This document shows, one piece after another, positions 1-8,742 of a stretch of DNA of 49,867 bases. The stretch's first letter is position 1; every line of letters starts with the position of its first letter. A model generated the notes under the pieces. The model was not told where the DNA came from. It did not search any database and saw nothing but the letters and a program-made list of their open reading frames with translations. Location of the stretch: the NCBI GenBank assembly GCA_944381405.1, contig CALWLA010000016.1, forward strand, positions 1 through 49,867, in the 5' to 3' direction. A program made the translations under genes and the position numbers. The DNA is from an uncultured Lachnospiraceae bacterium. GTDB lineage: Bacteria; Bacillota; Clostridia; Lachnospirales; Lachnospiraceae.

Positions 1-1194
1 GAGTTCGTGGGCCTCGTCCGGCGGGACACGGTCGGCGATGTAACGCTCCGACATCTTGACCGCTGCCCACAGGGCCTCGTCGGAGATCCTGACCTTGTGG
101 TGCTCTTCGTATTTCGGCCTGAGGCCCTGAAGGATGGCAAAGGTCTCCTCCTCTCCGGGTTCCTCGATGTTCACGGGCTGGAAGCGGCGTTCCAGGGCCG
201 AATCCTTTTCGATATGCTTTCTGTATTCCTCCACCGTGGTGGCGCCGATGATCTGAAGCTCTCCCCTCGCCAGGGCCGGCTTCAGGATATTGGCCGCATC
301 CAGCGCTCCCTCTGCTCCTCCGGCTCCGATGATGGTATGAATCTCGTCGATGAAAAGCAGCACGTCTCCCCCGGACTGGGCTTCGGCGATCACCTTCTTG
401 ATGCGTTCCTCAAACTCGCCCCGGTACTTGGAGCCTGCCACCATGCCGCTCAGATCCAGATTCAGAAGCCGCTTTCCTTCGATGGTCTCCGGCACGTCTC
501 CGCTGGCGATCATCTGGGCCAGGCCCTCCACCACGGCAGTTTTCCCGACTCCCGGCTCTCCGATGAGGCAGGGATTGTTTTTCGTCCTTCTGGACAGGAT
601 CTGGATCACCCGCAGGATCTCCTGCTTTCTTCCGATGACCGGATCCAGCTTTCCCTGACGGGCAAGCTCCGTCAGATCCCTGGAATACTGGTTCAAGGTA
701 GGGGTGGTATCGTTCCTACGGCCCCCTGCCTTTTCCTGCTCCTCCCGATACTCCGGAAGGTCCTCCCCGATGGCCCGAAGGATGTCTCCGTAAAGCTTCT
801 GGATGTTGACGCCCAGGGTGTTCAGGATCCTGGAAGCCACACAATCGCTGTCCCGCAGGATCGCCACCAGCAGATGCTCCGTACCGATCATGGGAGAGCG
901 GAACCGCACCGATTCCTTATAGCTCTGTTCCAGGATCCGCTTTGCGCTGGGGGTATAGCCGGAGCGCTCTGCGATATAGACCGGATTCTGGGGAGAAACA
1001 AACCGGTCGATCAGGGAGATCACCGCGTTTTCATCTATATGGTTCAGGCCCAGCACTCTTGCCGCAAGGCCTGTCTGCTCCCGGATGAGGCCGCAGAGGA
1101 TATGCTCGGAACCGATATGCCGGTGTCCCAGCTCCTCCGCCGTATCGTAGGCCAGCTCCAGGGCCCTTTTTGCTTTTTGTGTAAACTGCTCCAT
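1..1194 (-). CDS. clpC: ATP-dependent Clp protease ATP-binding subunit ClpC (5' part, cut by window edge)
   Basis: AAA+ unfoldase that feeds damaged or tagged proteins to ClpP in the cytoplasm. The visible 398 residues, about half the usual 810, cover the Clp N-domain repeats (about 1-145, beginning [15 protein letters not shown]) and most of the first AAA module. That module shows Walker A GEPGVGKT near residue 212 and Walker [10 protein letters not shown] near 277. The second AAA module and the ClpP-binding loop lie outside the window. The start is the ATG at 1194, with GGAGG just upstream, and that GGAGG is buried in a terminator-like hairpin (separate entry). I see no ctsR, mcsA or mcsB next to it, so the usual clpC operon context is absent on this side. 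ClpC is favoured over ClpB because of the N-domain sequence; the rest of the gene would settle it. Confidence 0.93.
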   Translation of the reverse strand, partial: MEQFTQKAKRALELAYDTAEELGHRHIGSEHILCGLIREQTGLAARVLGLNHIDENAVISLIDRFVSPQNPVYIAERSGYTPSAKRILEQSYKESVRFRSPMIGTEHLLVAILRDSDCVASRILNTLGVNIQKLYGDILRAIGEDLPEYREEQEKAGGRRNDTTPTLNQYSRDLTELARQGKLDPVIGRKQEILRVIQILSRRTKNNPCLIGEPGVGKTAVVEGLAQMIASGDVPETIEGKRLLNLDLSGMVAGSKYRGEFEERIKKVIAEAQSGGDVLLFIDEIHTIIGAGGAEGALDAANILKPALARGELQIIGATTVEEYRKHIEKDSALERRFQPVNIEEPGEEETFAILQGLRPKYEEHHKVRISDEALWAAVKMSERYIADRVPPDEAHEL

Positions 1195-1197
1195 TGT

Positions 1198-1234
1198 AAA
1201 AACCTCCGGCTACCTATTTTAAGGTAACCGGAGG
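1198..1234 (-). terminator. Terminator-like hairpin containing the clpC ribosome-binding site
   Basis: Two 12-base arms (1203-1214 and 1223-1234) pair completely, with one G-U, around an 8-base loop. Read on the minus strand they are followed by a run of five T, then ACA and the clpC ATG. It fits an intrinsic terminator for the cohesin gene upstream. The 3' arm is also the only Shine-Dalgarno (GGAGG, 1203-1207) for clpC. The hairpin could therefore stop transcription, hide the ribosome site, or both. Confidence 0.8.
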
Positions 1235-1281
1235 CAAATATCAATGAAGAAGCTATAAAAACTTATAAAAATTAAGTAAAT

Positions 1282-2829
1282 TTAGATGTTGAAGGTATCG
1301 AACTCATCGTCCTCCGGGTCCTTGCCGGAGGCTGCTCCTTCCTTTTTCTCTGCAGGCTGCTCCGCACTGGAGGCTGTCTCTTCCTTCTGCTTCGACTCCG
1401 TTCCGGGAATCGGCATGGTGTCCTCCATGTTCTTTGCACCTCTGCGTCTCGACTGAGGCCGCTTCAGGACCTGGGTCTCATCCATGGCCGCAGGCTGCTG
1501 AGGCTCCGTTTCCTCGTAGTCGTGCTGGAGGATGCTGCCGTCATAAACCTCTTCGGGCTCCTGGGCCGCCGTCTCCTGCTGTGCTTCATGACGGCGCTTT
1601 GTTTCCGGTCTCTGGGCTGCCTTCAGCTTTGCGAAGAGATAGATCACCGTTGCCAGAAGGATCACGCCGATGAGGGCCAGGATGCAGATCACCAGGAAGC
1701 GCATGTCGTAGTCCTCCACCAGCTGGTTGTAGCGGTTCTGCAGATCCGTGTATTCCTGTCCGCTGACAGAGCCTGCCGCCAGGGGATCTTCAAAATAGCG
1801 CTGGATGGTCTTTTCCGTCAGGTCGTAGCGGTAGAAGCTCAGCTCGCCCTGATCGTTCATACCATATACCACGCAGTACTTCGGATCCTCGGTATCAGCG
1901 CCCCATACCCAGCCCTGGACTCTCTGGCCGTCGATGAGGATCGTTCCTGACTTGAAGCCCTCGGGGATCTGAACGTCAGAGCCCGGATTCATGATGGTGA
2001 TGGTCTTGCCCTTGGAGGAAAGCTGTACGCCGGAGTTTTCCGTTTCCGTTGCCTGGGACTCGGTCTCTCCCTCTGCGCCGGCAGTCTCTGCAGGCTGGGT
2101 CTCATCGCCGCCCTCGGTCTTGTGCACCAGAAGGGTGTATTCCTTCCGGGTCTGTCCATCCGCCGCCGTTACCGTCACCGTGATGGTGTTGTCTCCGATC
2201 TGCAGTCCCTCGTTTCCGCTGAGGATGACATTTGCGCCGCCATCCGCCGGAAGGGCGTTGATGGACAGCTGGTCCACAGAGGTGCCCACCGTGGTCTCAT
2301 AGCTGGTCACCTCCGGAGAAAAGGCCGGGCTCAGGGTGCCGGGTACGATCTCAAAGGCGGAAAGGTCCGCATTGCTGGATACCTCTTCCCCTGCAGAGGC
2401 CGTTACCGTAGAGCTTCCCGTATGGCTCAGCTCCACCACCTGTCCTGCGTCGTCATAGACCTCCTGGGTATTGACCGTCAGGGCTGACTGTCCTGCCGCC
2501 AGGGTCTTGAATTTCAGATTGTATTCCAGAACGCCGGTGCCTGCGCCGTTGGAGGCCCCATGGACCCGCACGGTGCCTGCGCCGCCGTCGGCGTCCGTTC
2601 CTGCCACAAACTCCAGCATCGCCGGATCATAGCTGATGGTCACCGTCGCGTCGGAGAGCTTTGCCTCTCCGTCCGCTGCGATCTTCATGGTCACGTTGAC
2701 CTCAGCGCCGGCATCCACCGTGGGATCGGAAAAGCTCAGCTTTCCCGTAGCCGCAAAGGCGCTGACCGTCATCATGATGGACAAAAGCACCGCCGCGGCA
2801 GCCGTTTTCAAACACTTCCACTCTTTCAT
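1282..2829 (-). CDS. Membrane-anchored cohesin / cadherin-like domain protein
   Basis: A 515-residue secreted, membrane-tethered protein of unknown exact role. It has a signal peptide (about 1-26, ending SAFA), a cohesin-type beta-sandwich (about 28-145, with VDAGAEVNVTMKI and SYDPAMLEF), a cadherin-like beta-sandwich (about 150-238) and a Thr/Glu-rich linker. A small beta-rich domain (about 270-350), one membrane helix (about 376-400) and a 115-residue charged cytoplasmic tail rich in Glu, Gln and Lys follow. Cohesins bind dockerins in cellulosomes; here the domain may simply mediate adhesion or protein contact. It is 31 bases downstream of the glucosaminidase gene, with ribosome site GGGGAG, so the two are probably cotranscribed. 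Both carry a cadherin-like domain. No dockerin is seen in the window. Confidence 0.8.
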   Translation of the reverse strand: MKEWKCLKTAAAAVLLSIMMTVSAFAATGKLSFSDPTVDAGAEVNVTMKIAADGEAKLSDATVTISYDPAMLEFVAGTDADGGAGTVRVHGASNGAGTGVLEYNLKFKTLAAGQSALTVNTQEVYDDAGQVVELSHTGSSTVTASAGEEVSSNADLSAFEIVPGTLSPAFSPEVTSYETTVGTSVDQLSINALPADGGANVILSGNEGLQIGDNTITVTVTAADGQTRKEYTLLVHKTEGGDETQPAETAGAEGETESQATETENSGVQLSSKGKTITIMNPGSDVQIPEGFKSGTILIDGQRVQGWVWGADTEDPKYCVVYGMNDQGELSFYRYDLTEKTIQRYFEDPLAAGSVSGQEYTDLQNRYNQLVEDYDMRFLVICILALIGVILLATVIYLFAKLKAAQRPETKRRHEAQQETAAQEPEEVYDGSILQHDYEETEPQQPAAMDETQVLKRPQSRRRGAKNMEDTMPIPGTESKQKEETASSAEQPAEKKEGAASGKDPEDDEFDTFNI

Positions 2830-2860
2830 TCCTGATATGCTCCCCTCTGTCTTACCCGCC

Positions 2861-5275
2861 TTATCCGATCACGATCACATTGCCGGAGGGTCCCTCGGTC
2901 CCTCCGCCGGGTACCGGCTGCGGGCTCTGTCCTGCTCCGGTCCCCTCCGAAGCAGAAGCCGGACCTGCTGGCTGGCTTCCGGTTCCGGAGGAGGGGCCGG
3001 TGGTCCCGGTACCGCCCGGTACCGCAGTTCCATCCGCGCCTTCCCTCCGGTTGATATTGACGATATACTGCCGCTGGTCTCCGTTTTCGGCAGTGACCGT
3101 GATGGTAAAGGTGTTCAGACCTGTATTCAGGCTGACTGTGCCTGCGCCGCTGACCGTTGCGTTGGAATCGATGGTCTTTGCGACGATGTTCACTGTAGCT
3201 ACGCTGCTGTCCACGATCAGATCATAGGACTGCACGTCCATCTGATAGCTGGGGGTCAGGGTATAACCCTCCACCGCGATGCTCTGCAGCTTGTTGTTGG
3301 GATTTCCATCCTTGGAGGGCATGGGACATGCCGTCTCCGGCATATTTTCGTAGACCGGGATCTTGAACTCCAGGGAGGTGGCCTTCACCGCCTGGCTGTA
3401 GGCCTCGGAAACCTTCGCGCCCTCGTTGGCCGCTGCCGGCACGTTGGTCATGTACTGATGGTTGTACTTATTGCTGCCCTGGACGTTGAACTTCTTCAGA
3501 TAGAAGGTGTCCTGGCCCTTCTGCACATAATTCGCGCCGTAGGCCTGCGCGCCGCCGATGATGGATTTTTCGATGCTGTTCCAGGGCCGTCCCCCGTCTC
3601 CGCTCTGGGAGGCGTACTGGAGGCCTGCGGTCACGGCGTTCATGCCGTCGTGGGCATAAGCGCCGATGTTGAAAAAGTTATAGTAGCCCGGATAGGTGCT
3701 GCTGGTACCGGAGATCAGATCAGAGGTACCGTTGACGCCCTGTTCCTGGATGATCATGGAGGCCAGAACATAGGGGCTTACGCCGGAAAGCTCCGCCGCC
3801 TTCATGATGATGTCCACATAGGGCACCTTTTTCATCTTTACCATCTGAACCGCTCCGGAGGCGGAGCCGCCGGAAACTGCGGAAGCAGGCTGGGTATATA
3901 CCACGCCGTCGTGGCTGGTCCAGCAGCCGTTTGCATCGATGAGATAGCCGTCGATCTCCGTATTGGCTGCCATATAGCCGTTGTCATAGAAATAGTAGCA
4001 CTCCGCCGTGCCGTCTCCGTTTCCGTCCAGCCAGTTCCAGCCGGTGAGATAGGTACCGTCATCGTTCTGATACCACCATCCCTGGCTGTTCTGCTGCCAG
4101 GCGCCTGCATAGGCTTCAAAGCTTCCCGTCAGGGCTGAAAGGAGCCCCTGGAAGAGCTCTTCCGCTGCAGAAAAGAGCCTGCTAAGATCGATGGCCGCCG
4201 TGGGCCCTGCGATGATCACGCTGCCGTCGGCGGAACCGCTGCCGCCGGAGGCGCCGGGGCCGCTGTTGACAAAGCCGTTATCCGAGGAAGCGCCGGGTCC
4301 CTGTACCACAGAGGTGCCCCCTCCCTGGGATGAACCGCCGCTCTGGGATGAGCTGCTGCTCTGACTGCTGCCGCTGCCCGAAGAAGTCCCGGTGCCGCTC
4401 TGGCTGCTGCCGGAGGCGCTTCCCTGGGAAATCGCTCCGTTGGCGTCTACCGCCACCTCCACCACGGTGCCGCCCTCGATCTGGCTGCCCTCCAGAGGCA
4501 CCAGGGCGTCCCCCGCAAGGAAGGTCCCCTCCACGATGTTCACAAGGCCCTCCCGGGTCTGGCTGGAGGCGTCGTAGGACTGAAGCTCAAACTGATAGAT
4601 ATAGGGCTCCGACAGGAAATTCCTGGGATCCATGTAATAGCTGATGATCTCTGAGGAGGCTGCCTGCCAGGCCGCTCCGTCAAAGCCGGGCCAGTAATTG
4701 TTTGCCCAGTCAAAGGCGCCGGTCTGGGTAGACTTCCAGGAGGACTTTGAGGTCTTATAGACCAGATTCCGTCCTACCTTGCTTTCCTCCTGAATCACCG
4801 TATTCCAGTCAAGGCCCGTGTGCTGGGCCGTGAAGATCCAGTTGGGATACTGCTGATGCAGGCCTCTCAGATCGTTTTTATAGCTCTCCGGAAAGCCCTG
4901 CTGGTTCATCCACGCCTCGAAATTGGCGTCGGAGGCGCTGTAGACCGTGGGCTGCTTGATAAAATCATGCCGCGCATAGCCTGTTTTTCCGTTTCCGTAG
5001 CTGATCTGATACCAGACCTGTCCGTCGGATCCCGTGGTCTGCCCCGTTACGGTGACGCTGGTATTATTGCCCAGGGTATCCACCGCGCTGTAGCTGGTGC
5101 CGGGACCGGAACGGACGTTCAGGGTGGTGGCCTTTACCAGCCCCTGCCAGGTATCTGCCAGAGCGGTGACCCCGCCGAAAAAGCCCCTGCCGCCTTCCGT
5201 AAAGCCCAGGGGTTCCAGAGCCAGCGCGCCTGCCAGAAGCAGCGCGCCTGCCCGTTTCATATATGATCTTTTCAT
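2861..5275 (-). CDS. Secreted SH3 / glucosaminidase-type cell-wall hydrolase with internal repeat insert
   Basis: Probable peptidoglycan hydrolase acting outside the cell. The order is: signal peptide (basic KR residues, hydrophobic core, ALA cleavage), a bacterial SH3 domain (LNVRSGPGTSY), and a first conserved block containing WIFTAQHTGLDWNTVIQEES. Then comes a Ser/Gly linker and choline-binding-like wall repeats (QGWWYQNDDGTYLTGWNWLDG). The glucosaminidase core follows (YVLASMIIQEQG, candidate catalytic Glu near residue 508), then a cadherin-like domain and a Gly/Pro tail. Related proteins usually have the two catalytic-region blocks adjacent; here about 250 residues separate them. I chose the ATG at 5275 because a consensus promoter overlaps the longer reading frames (GTG 5365, ATG 5317); the ATG at 5317 would be almost leaderless. 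Confidence 0.8.
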   Translation of the reverse strand: MKRSYMKRAGALLLAGALALEPLGFTEGGRGFFGGVTALADTWQGLVKATTLNVRSGPGTSYSAVDTLGNNTSVTVTGQTTGSDGQVWYQISYGNGKTGYARHDFIKQPTVYSASDANFEAWMNQQGFPESYKNDLRGLHQQYPNWIFTAQHTGLDWNTVIQEESKVGRNLVYKTSKSSWKSTQTGAFDWANNYWPGFDGAAWQAASSEIISYYMDPRNFLSEPYIYQFELQSYDASSQTREGLVNIVEGTFLAGDALVPLEGSQIEGGTVVEVAVDANGAISQGSASGSSQSGTGTSSGSGSSQSSSSSQSGGSSQGGGTSVVQGPGASSDNGFVNSGPGASGGSGSADGSVIIAGPTAAIDLSRLFSAAEELFQGLLSALTGSFEAYAGAWQQNSQGWWYQNDDGTYLTGWNWLDGNGDGTAECYYFYDNGYMAANTEIDGYLIDANGCWTSHDGVVYTQPASAVSGGSASGAVQMVKMKKVPYVDIIMKAAELSGVSPYVLASMIIQEQGVNGTSDLISGTSSTYPGYYNFFNIGAYAHDGMNAVTAGLQYASQSGDGGRPWNSIEKSIIGGAQAYGANYVQKGQDTFYLKKFNVQGSNKYNHQYMTNVPAAANEGAKVSEAYSQAVKATSLEFKIPVYENMPETACPMPSKDGNPNNKLQSIAVEGYTLTPSYQMDVQSYDLIVDSSVATVNIVAKTIDSNATVSGAGTVSLNTGLNTFTITVTAENGDQRQYIVNINRREGADGTAVPGGTGTTGPSSGTGSQPAGPASASEGTGAGQSPQPVPGGGTEGPSGNVIVIG

Positions 5276-5326
5276 TCGTTTCTGAAGCCCTTTGATTTTT
5301 TGCGTAATTTTCCTCATAATGCAACC

Positions 5327-5355
5327 ATTATAAAATTTCAGTTTTTGTTTTTCAA
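5327..5355 (-). promoter_or_regulatory. Sigma-A promoter of the glucosaminidase gene
   Basis: On the minus strand TTGAAA (5350-5355), a 17-base spacer, then TATAAT (5327-5332). Transcription would start near 5319, which places the ATG at 5275 behind a leader of about 44 bases and argues against the GTG at 5365. Confidence 0.8.
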
Positions 5356-5372
5356 TACGCTTCACGAAATCA

Positions 5373-6107
5373 TCATTTTACCGTAAGAGAATTGTAAAGA
5401 GCCTGTATCTCCGTCTGGGTGAGGGCTCTGTACCCGCCCTCCGGCAGGCTTTCGTCCAGCCTGAGGGGGCCCATGGCGAGCCGCTTTAGCCTGGTCACCT
5501 GGCTTCCTACAGCCGCAAACATCCGCTTGATCTGGTGAAACCGCCCCTCGCAGATGGTGATGTATATCCTTGAAAAGGGCTCCTGCTGTCCCTCCGCAGG
5601 CCTGAGGCTGCAGGGCAGCGTCGGCTTTTCATCTCCGATATCCACCCCCTGGGACAGCCGCTCCATATCCTCCCGGCTGATCCCCCGGGAAAGCTCCGCA
5701 TAGTAGGTCTTCCCCACATGTTTTTTGGGCGACAGCAGCCGGTGGGCCAGCTGTCCGTCGTTGGTGATCAGCAGAAGCCCCACCGTATCCTTGTCCAGCC
5801 TGCCTACCGGGAACAGATCCTTCCGTTTTCTGGAATCGATGAGGTCCACCACGCAGCGCTCCTCCTGCTTCCGCAGATCCGCCCTGGAGGCGGAAATGAC
5901 GCCTGCAGGCTTGTTCAGCATATAATATTCACAGGCTGTATAAAGGATCTCTTCTCCGGAAAGGGCGACCCGGTCCCTTTCCTCCACCTTCCGGCCCGCA
6001 TTTTTTTCCGGGAGGCCGTTTACCGTCACCCTTCCGGCAGCGATCAGCTTTTTCACCTCGCTGCGGGTCCCGGCTCCCATATCGCATAAATATTTATCCA
6101 GGCGCAT
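5373..6107 (-). CDS. rsuA: RsuA-family 16S rRNA pseudouridine synthase
   Basis: Isomerises a uridine of small-subunit rRNA (U516 in E. coli) to pseudouridine. It has an S4 RNA-binding domain at the N-terminus (MRLDKYLCDMGAGTRSEVKKL) and a synthase domain with the catalytic-Asp motif GRLDKDTVGLLLITNDG. It ends with the family motifs EGRFHQIKRMF and VTRLKRLAMGPL. The start at 6107 gives the canonical MRLDKYL opening behind AGAAAGGGA. An in-frame ATG at 6137 overlaps the birA stop as ATGA and would add ten residues with no S4 homology. The length of 244 residues is normal for the family. It forms the distal gene of a tightly packed run (PAP2, enzyme I, birA, rsuA). Confidence 0.92.
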   Translation of the reverse strand: MRLDKYLCDMGAGTRSEVKKLIAAGRVTVNGLPEKNAGRKVEERDRVALSGEEILYTACEYYMLNKPAGVISASRADLRKQEERCVVDLIDSRKRKDLFPVGRLDKDTVGLLLITNDGQLAHRLLSPKKHVGKTYYAELSRGISREDMERLSQGVDIGDEKPTLPCSLRPAEGQQEPFSRIYITICEGRFHQIKRMFAAVGSQVTRLKRLAMGPLRLDESLPEGGYRALTQTEIQALYNSLTVK

Positions 6108-6136
6108 AGCCGTATCCCTTTCTCCTGACGCTGTCA

Positions 6137-7132
6137 TCAGGCCTCCGGAAGGTCCAGAGGTCTTATGGAAACCTCCCCGGAGTTGAGCACCGTAAGCCCC
6201 TCCGGGGTTTCCACCTCCAGATTTCCCGCATCATTGATGCCGACGGCCTTTCCCTGCCGCCTTCCCGAAGGGGTGTTCCACCAGATCTCCCTGCCCAGGA
6301 CCAGGGAACGGCTGCGGTATTCCTCCATAAGCGCCGGGCTCTGCAGCTGTTCCGTCAGGGCAAACAGCTCTTCCGCCACCCTGGCGATCATTTCATTCCT
6401 GGAGACCCGCAGGCTCCCCAGGGAAGCCGCCACCGGCCGCAGCGCCTCCGGAAAGCTCTCCTCCGCCGTGGATACGTTGATGCCGATCCCTACGATGGCG
6501 GCCTCCAGCATGCCGTTTTCAAAATTACCGATGCCCTCTGTCAGGATCCCGCAGACCTTCCGGTCTCCCAGCCATACGTCGTTGACCCATTTGATTCTGG
6601 GCGTTTCCTGGGAAAAATCCTCGATGGCCCGGCATACCGCCAGGGACGCCGCCACGGTAATGGGCAGGAAATCGGCGATCCTTCGATCCGCCCGGAGCAG
6701 CAGGGACATATAGATTCCCGTATCCGCAGGGGAATAAAAGCTGCGTCCCAGGCGGCCCTTCCCGGCAGTCTGGCGGTTGGCCGCAACCAGCGCCAGGGCC
6801 TTCCCGGTCTTTTCAAAAAATCCCTCTGCCGCAAGCCGTTTTGCAAAGGTGTTGGTGGAATCCACCTCCTGCAGGACATAGATCCCGCAGTCCTGCCACC
6901 GCTCCGGCAGATGCAGGCGGATTCCCTCCTCAGAAAGCCGGTCGCTGTCTCCAGAAAGGGTATAGCCCCGGTTCTTCACCGCTTCGATATGATACCCCTC
7001 CTGCCGCAGGGCCTGTACCGCCTTCCATACCGCCGCCCGGCTGACGGAAAGCGCTCCGGCGATCTCTTCGCCGGAGACCGAAAGGCCCCTGTTTTCCTCC
7101 AGGATGCGTATCAGTTCCTGTTTCAAAGACAT
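6137..7132 (-). CDS. birA: Bifunctional biotin operon repressor / biotin-protein ligase
   Basis: Makes biotinyl-AMP and attaches biotin to carboxylase carrier proteins; as a dimer it can repress biotin genes. The N-terminal winged helix (about 1-60, EIAGALSVSRAAVWKAV) marks the repressor type. The ligase domain shows VDSTNTFAKR, the biotin-adenylate loop AGKGRLGR and KWVNDVWL; a C-terminal SH3-like domain starts near 275. Length is 331 residues, as usual for this class. The start ATG overlaps the enzyme I stop as TAATG, and the end overlaps an alternative rsuA start, so translation is probably coupled. No biotin synthesis or transport genes are next to it. Confidence 0.95.
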   Translation of the reverse strand: MSLKQELIRILEENRGLSVSGEEIAGALSVSRAAVWKAVQALRQEGYHIEAVKNRGYTLSGDSDRLSEEGIRLHLPERWQDCGIYVLQEVDSTNTFAKRLAAEGFFEKTGKALALVAANRQTAGKGRLGRSFYSPADTGIYMSLLLRADRRIADFLPITVAASLAVCRAIEDFSQETPRIKWVNDVWLGDRKVCGILTEGIGNFENGMLEAAIVGIGINVSTAEESFPEALRPVAASLGSLRVSRNEMIARVAEELFALTEQLQSPALMEEYRSRSLVLGREIWWNTPSGRRQGKAVGINDAGNLEVETPEGLTVLNSGEVSIRPLDLPEA

Positions 7133-8742
7133 TAAGCTTCCTCCCTTATCCCTTTCCGCAGCGGCAGGAGCATTCCCGGAGACACCGACAGCTCGTCGAT
7201 CCCAAGCTCCAGGAAAAAGCCTGTCAGGCTCCTGTCCGCTGCCAGCTCTCCGCAGACCGCGGCCTCTTTTCCCGCCTTGTGGGCTGCCTTTACCGTATAC
7301 CGGATCAGCCGCAGCAACGCCTCCCGGGAAGGGTCGCCGCAGCCTGCAAGGCGGTGGTTCTGCCGGTCCGCCGCATAAGTGTACTGGGTCAGGTCATTGG
7401 TCCCTATGCTGAAAAAATCCGCTTCCCGGATCAGAAGATCTGCCGTAACAGCCGCCGCCGGGGTTTCGATCATGACCCCCTGCCGAATCCCCTTCCGGAA
7501 GGGGAGCCCCTCCTGCAAAAGCTCCTCCTCCGCCTCTCTGAGGAGCCTGCGGAGTCCGGAAAGCTCCCTGATAGAGGTGATCATTGGATACATGATGGAT
7601 AGGTTTCCGTAAAGGCCTGCCCTGAGCGCCGCCCGCAGCTGAGGCTTCAGAAGCTCCGGCCTGTCCAGGCCGATGCGGATCCCCCGGTATCCCATGGCGG
7701 GGTTTTCCTCTCTTTCCTGCTGCAGATAGGACACCTGCTTGTCCGCTCCGATATCGAAGGTCCGGAGGATCAGCGGTTTTCCCCGGAGGGCCTCCGCCGC
7801 CGCCCGGTAGATCTGAAACTGCTCCTCCTCTCCAGGAGGCGCAGTCCTTCCGAGATACAGGAATTCCGTCCGGAACAGCCCTACCCCCTCGGCTCCCCTG
7901 GAAAGGGCCTCCTTCAGGTCGGAAAGCCCGCCGATATTGGCATAAAGGCGGATGCGCCTGCCGCTTTTTGATACCGCCGGCAGATCCTTGAGGGCGAGAA
8001 GCTCCTCCGTCTCCCGGGCGCTTTCCGCCTGTTTCTTTCTGAGACTGGAAAGTTTCTCCTGGTCCGGCTCCAGCCAGACAAATCCTGCGTCTCCCTCCAC
8101 TGCCGCCAGCCTGCCCTCTGCCTCCTGCGGAAGGTCGATGCCCGTCACCGCCGGGATGCCCATGGTGCGGGCCAGGATCGCCGCATGGGACAGGCTGGAG
8201 CCCTGCCTCGTGACCACCGCCAAAAGGTCCTTTGGCGAAAGCTTCAGCAGATCTCCAGGCAAAAGCTCCTCTGCAAACAGGATACAGGGCCCCGGAGAAA
8301 CCTCTCCTTCGGCCTCATCTCCCAAAAGCCGCAAAAGCCGAAGCTCCGCATCCCGGATGTCCGCGGACCTGGCCCGCAGATATTCCTCCTCCATGCTGCA
8401 GAACTCCTGAAAAAGCGCCTCTGAAACAGAAAACACCCCATATTCGGCGCTGACCTGCTCCCGGCGGATCATATCCTGGATCCGGCCCATATAGGCGGGA
8501 TCGGAAAAAAGCAGACGGCAGGCGGAAAAGATCTCTCCCGCCTCCCGGCCGCCCCAGCCTGCCGCCTCCTCAGCCATGCGGATAAGCTCCCCTTCCGCCG
8601 CCCTTCCGGCCTCGGAAAGGCGCAGAAGCTCCTTTTCCGGGTCTCCCGGACGCCTTGGCACCAGCTTTTGTTTTCTATTCCAGATCCGTATCCTTCCTTC
8701 CGCGATCCCCGGAAAGACCGGCCTTCCCTTGAACAATTCCAT
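7132..8742 (-). CDS. ptsI: PTS enzyme I (phosphoenolpyruvate-protein phosphotransferase)
   Basis: Transfers phosphate from phosphoenolpyruvate to the HPr protein, the first step of PTS sugar uptake. At 536 residues it is slightly shorter than typical enzyme I (about 570). The phosphohistidine motif is GSSLSHAAILAR (His near 186). The PEP-binding barrel has EGVGLFRTEFLYL, ADKQVSYL and GTNDLTQYTYAADR, and the catalytic Cys sits in AVCGELAAD near residue 497. There is no ptsH or enzyme II nearby, so it may be a second copy or the unlinked general enzyme I. Its 5' end overlaps the PAP2 gene by 68 bases and its 3' end overlaps birA, an unusual setting. Confidence 0.88.
   Translation of the reverse strand: MELFKGRPVFPGIAEGRIRIWNRKQKLVPRRPGDPEKELLRLSEAGRAAEGELIRMAEEAAGWGGREAGEIFSACRLLFSDPAYMGRIQDMIRREQVSAEYGVFSVSEALFQEFCSMEEEYLRARSADIRDAELRLLRLLGDEAEGEVSPGPCILFAEELLPGDLLKLSPKDLLAVVTRQGSSLSHAAILARTMGIPAVTGIDLPQEAEGRLAAVEGDAGFVWLEPDQEKLSSLRKKQAESARETEELLALKDLPAVSKSGRRIRLYANIGGLSDLKEALSRGAEGVGLFRTEFLYLGRTAPPGEEEQFQIYRAAAEALRGKPLILRTFDIGADKQVSYLQQEREENPAMGYRGIRIGLDRPELLKPQLRAALRAGLYGNLSIMYPMITSIRELSGLRRLLREAEEELLQEGLPFRKGIRQGVMIETPAAAVTADLLIREADFFSIGTNDLTQYTYAADRQNHRLAGCGDPSREALLRLIRYTVKAAHKAGKEAAVCGELAADRSLTGFFLELGIDELSVSPGMLLPLRKGIREEA

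Noticed and set aside
7-1227. 406-codon open frame on the plus strand
   Set aside because: It lies exactly opposite clpC, whose protein motifs are unmistakable; GC-rich codon bias leaves the opposite strand open.
2636-4138. 500-codon plus-strand frame opposite the glucosaminidase gene
   Set aside because: Low-complexity, no ribosome site or promoter, no recognisable domain; the minus strand encodes signal peptide and enzyme domains.
5275-5365. GTG start at 5365 for the glucosaminidase gene
   Set aside because: A consensus promoter lies inside this stretch, so the upstream codons would not be on the mRNA.
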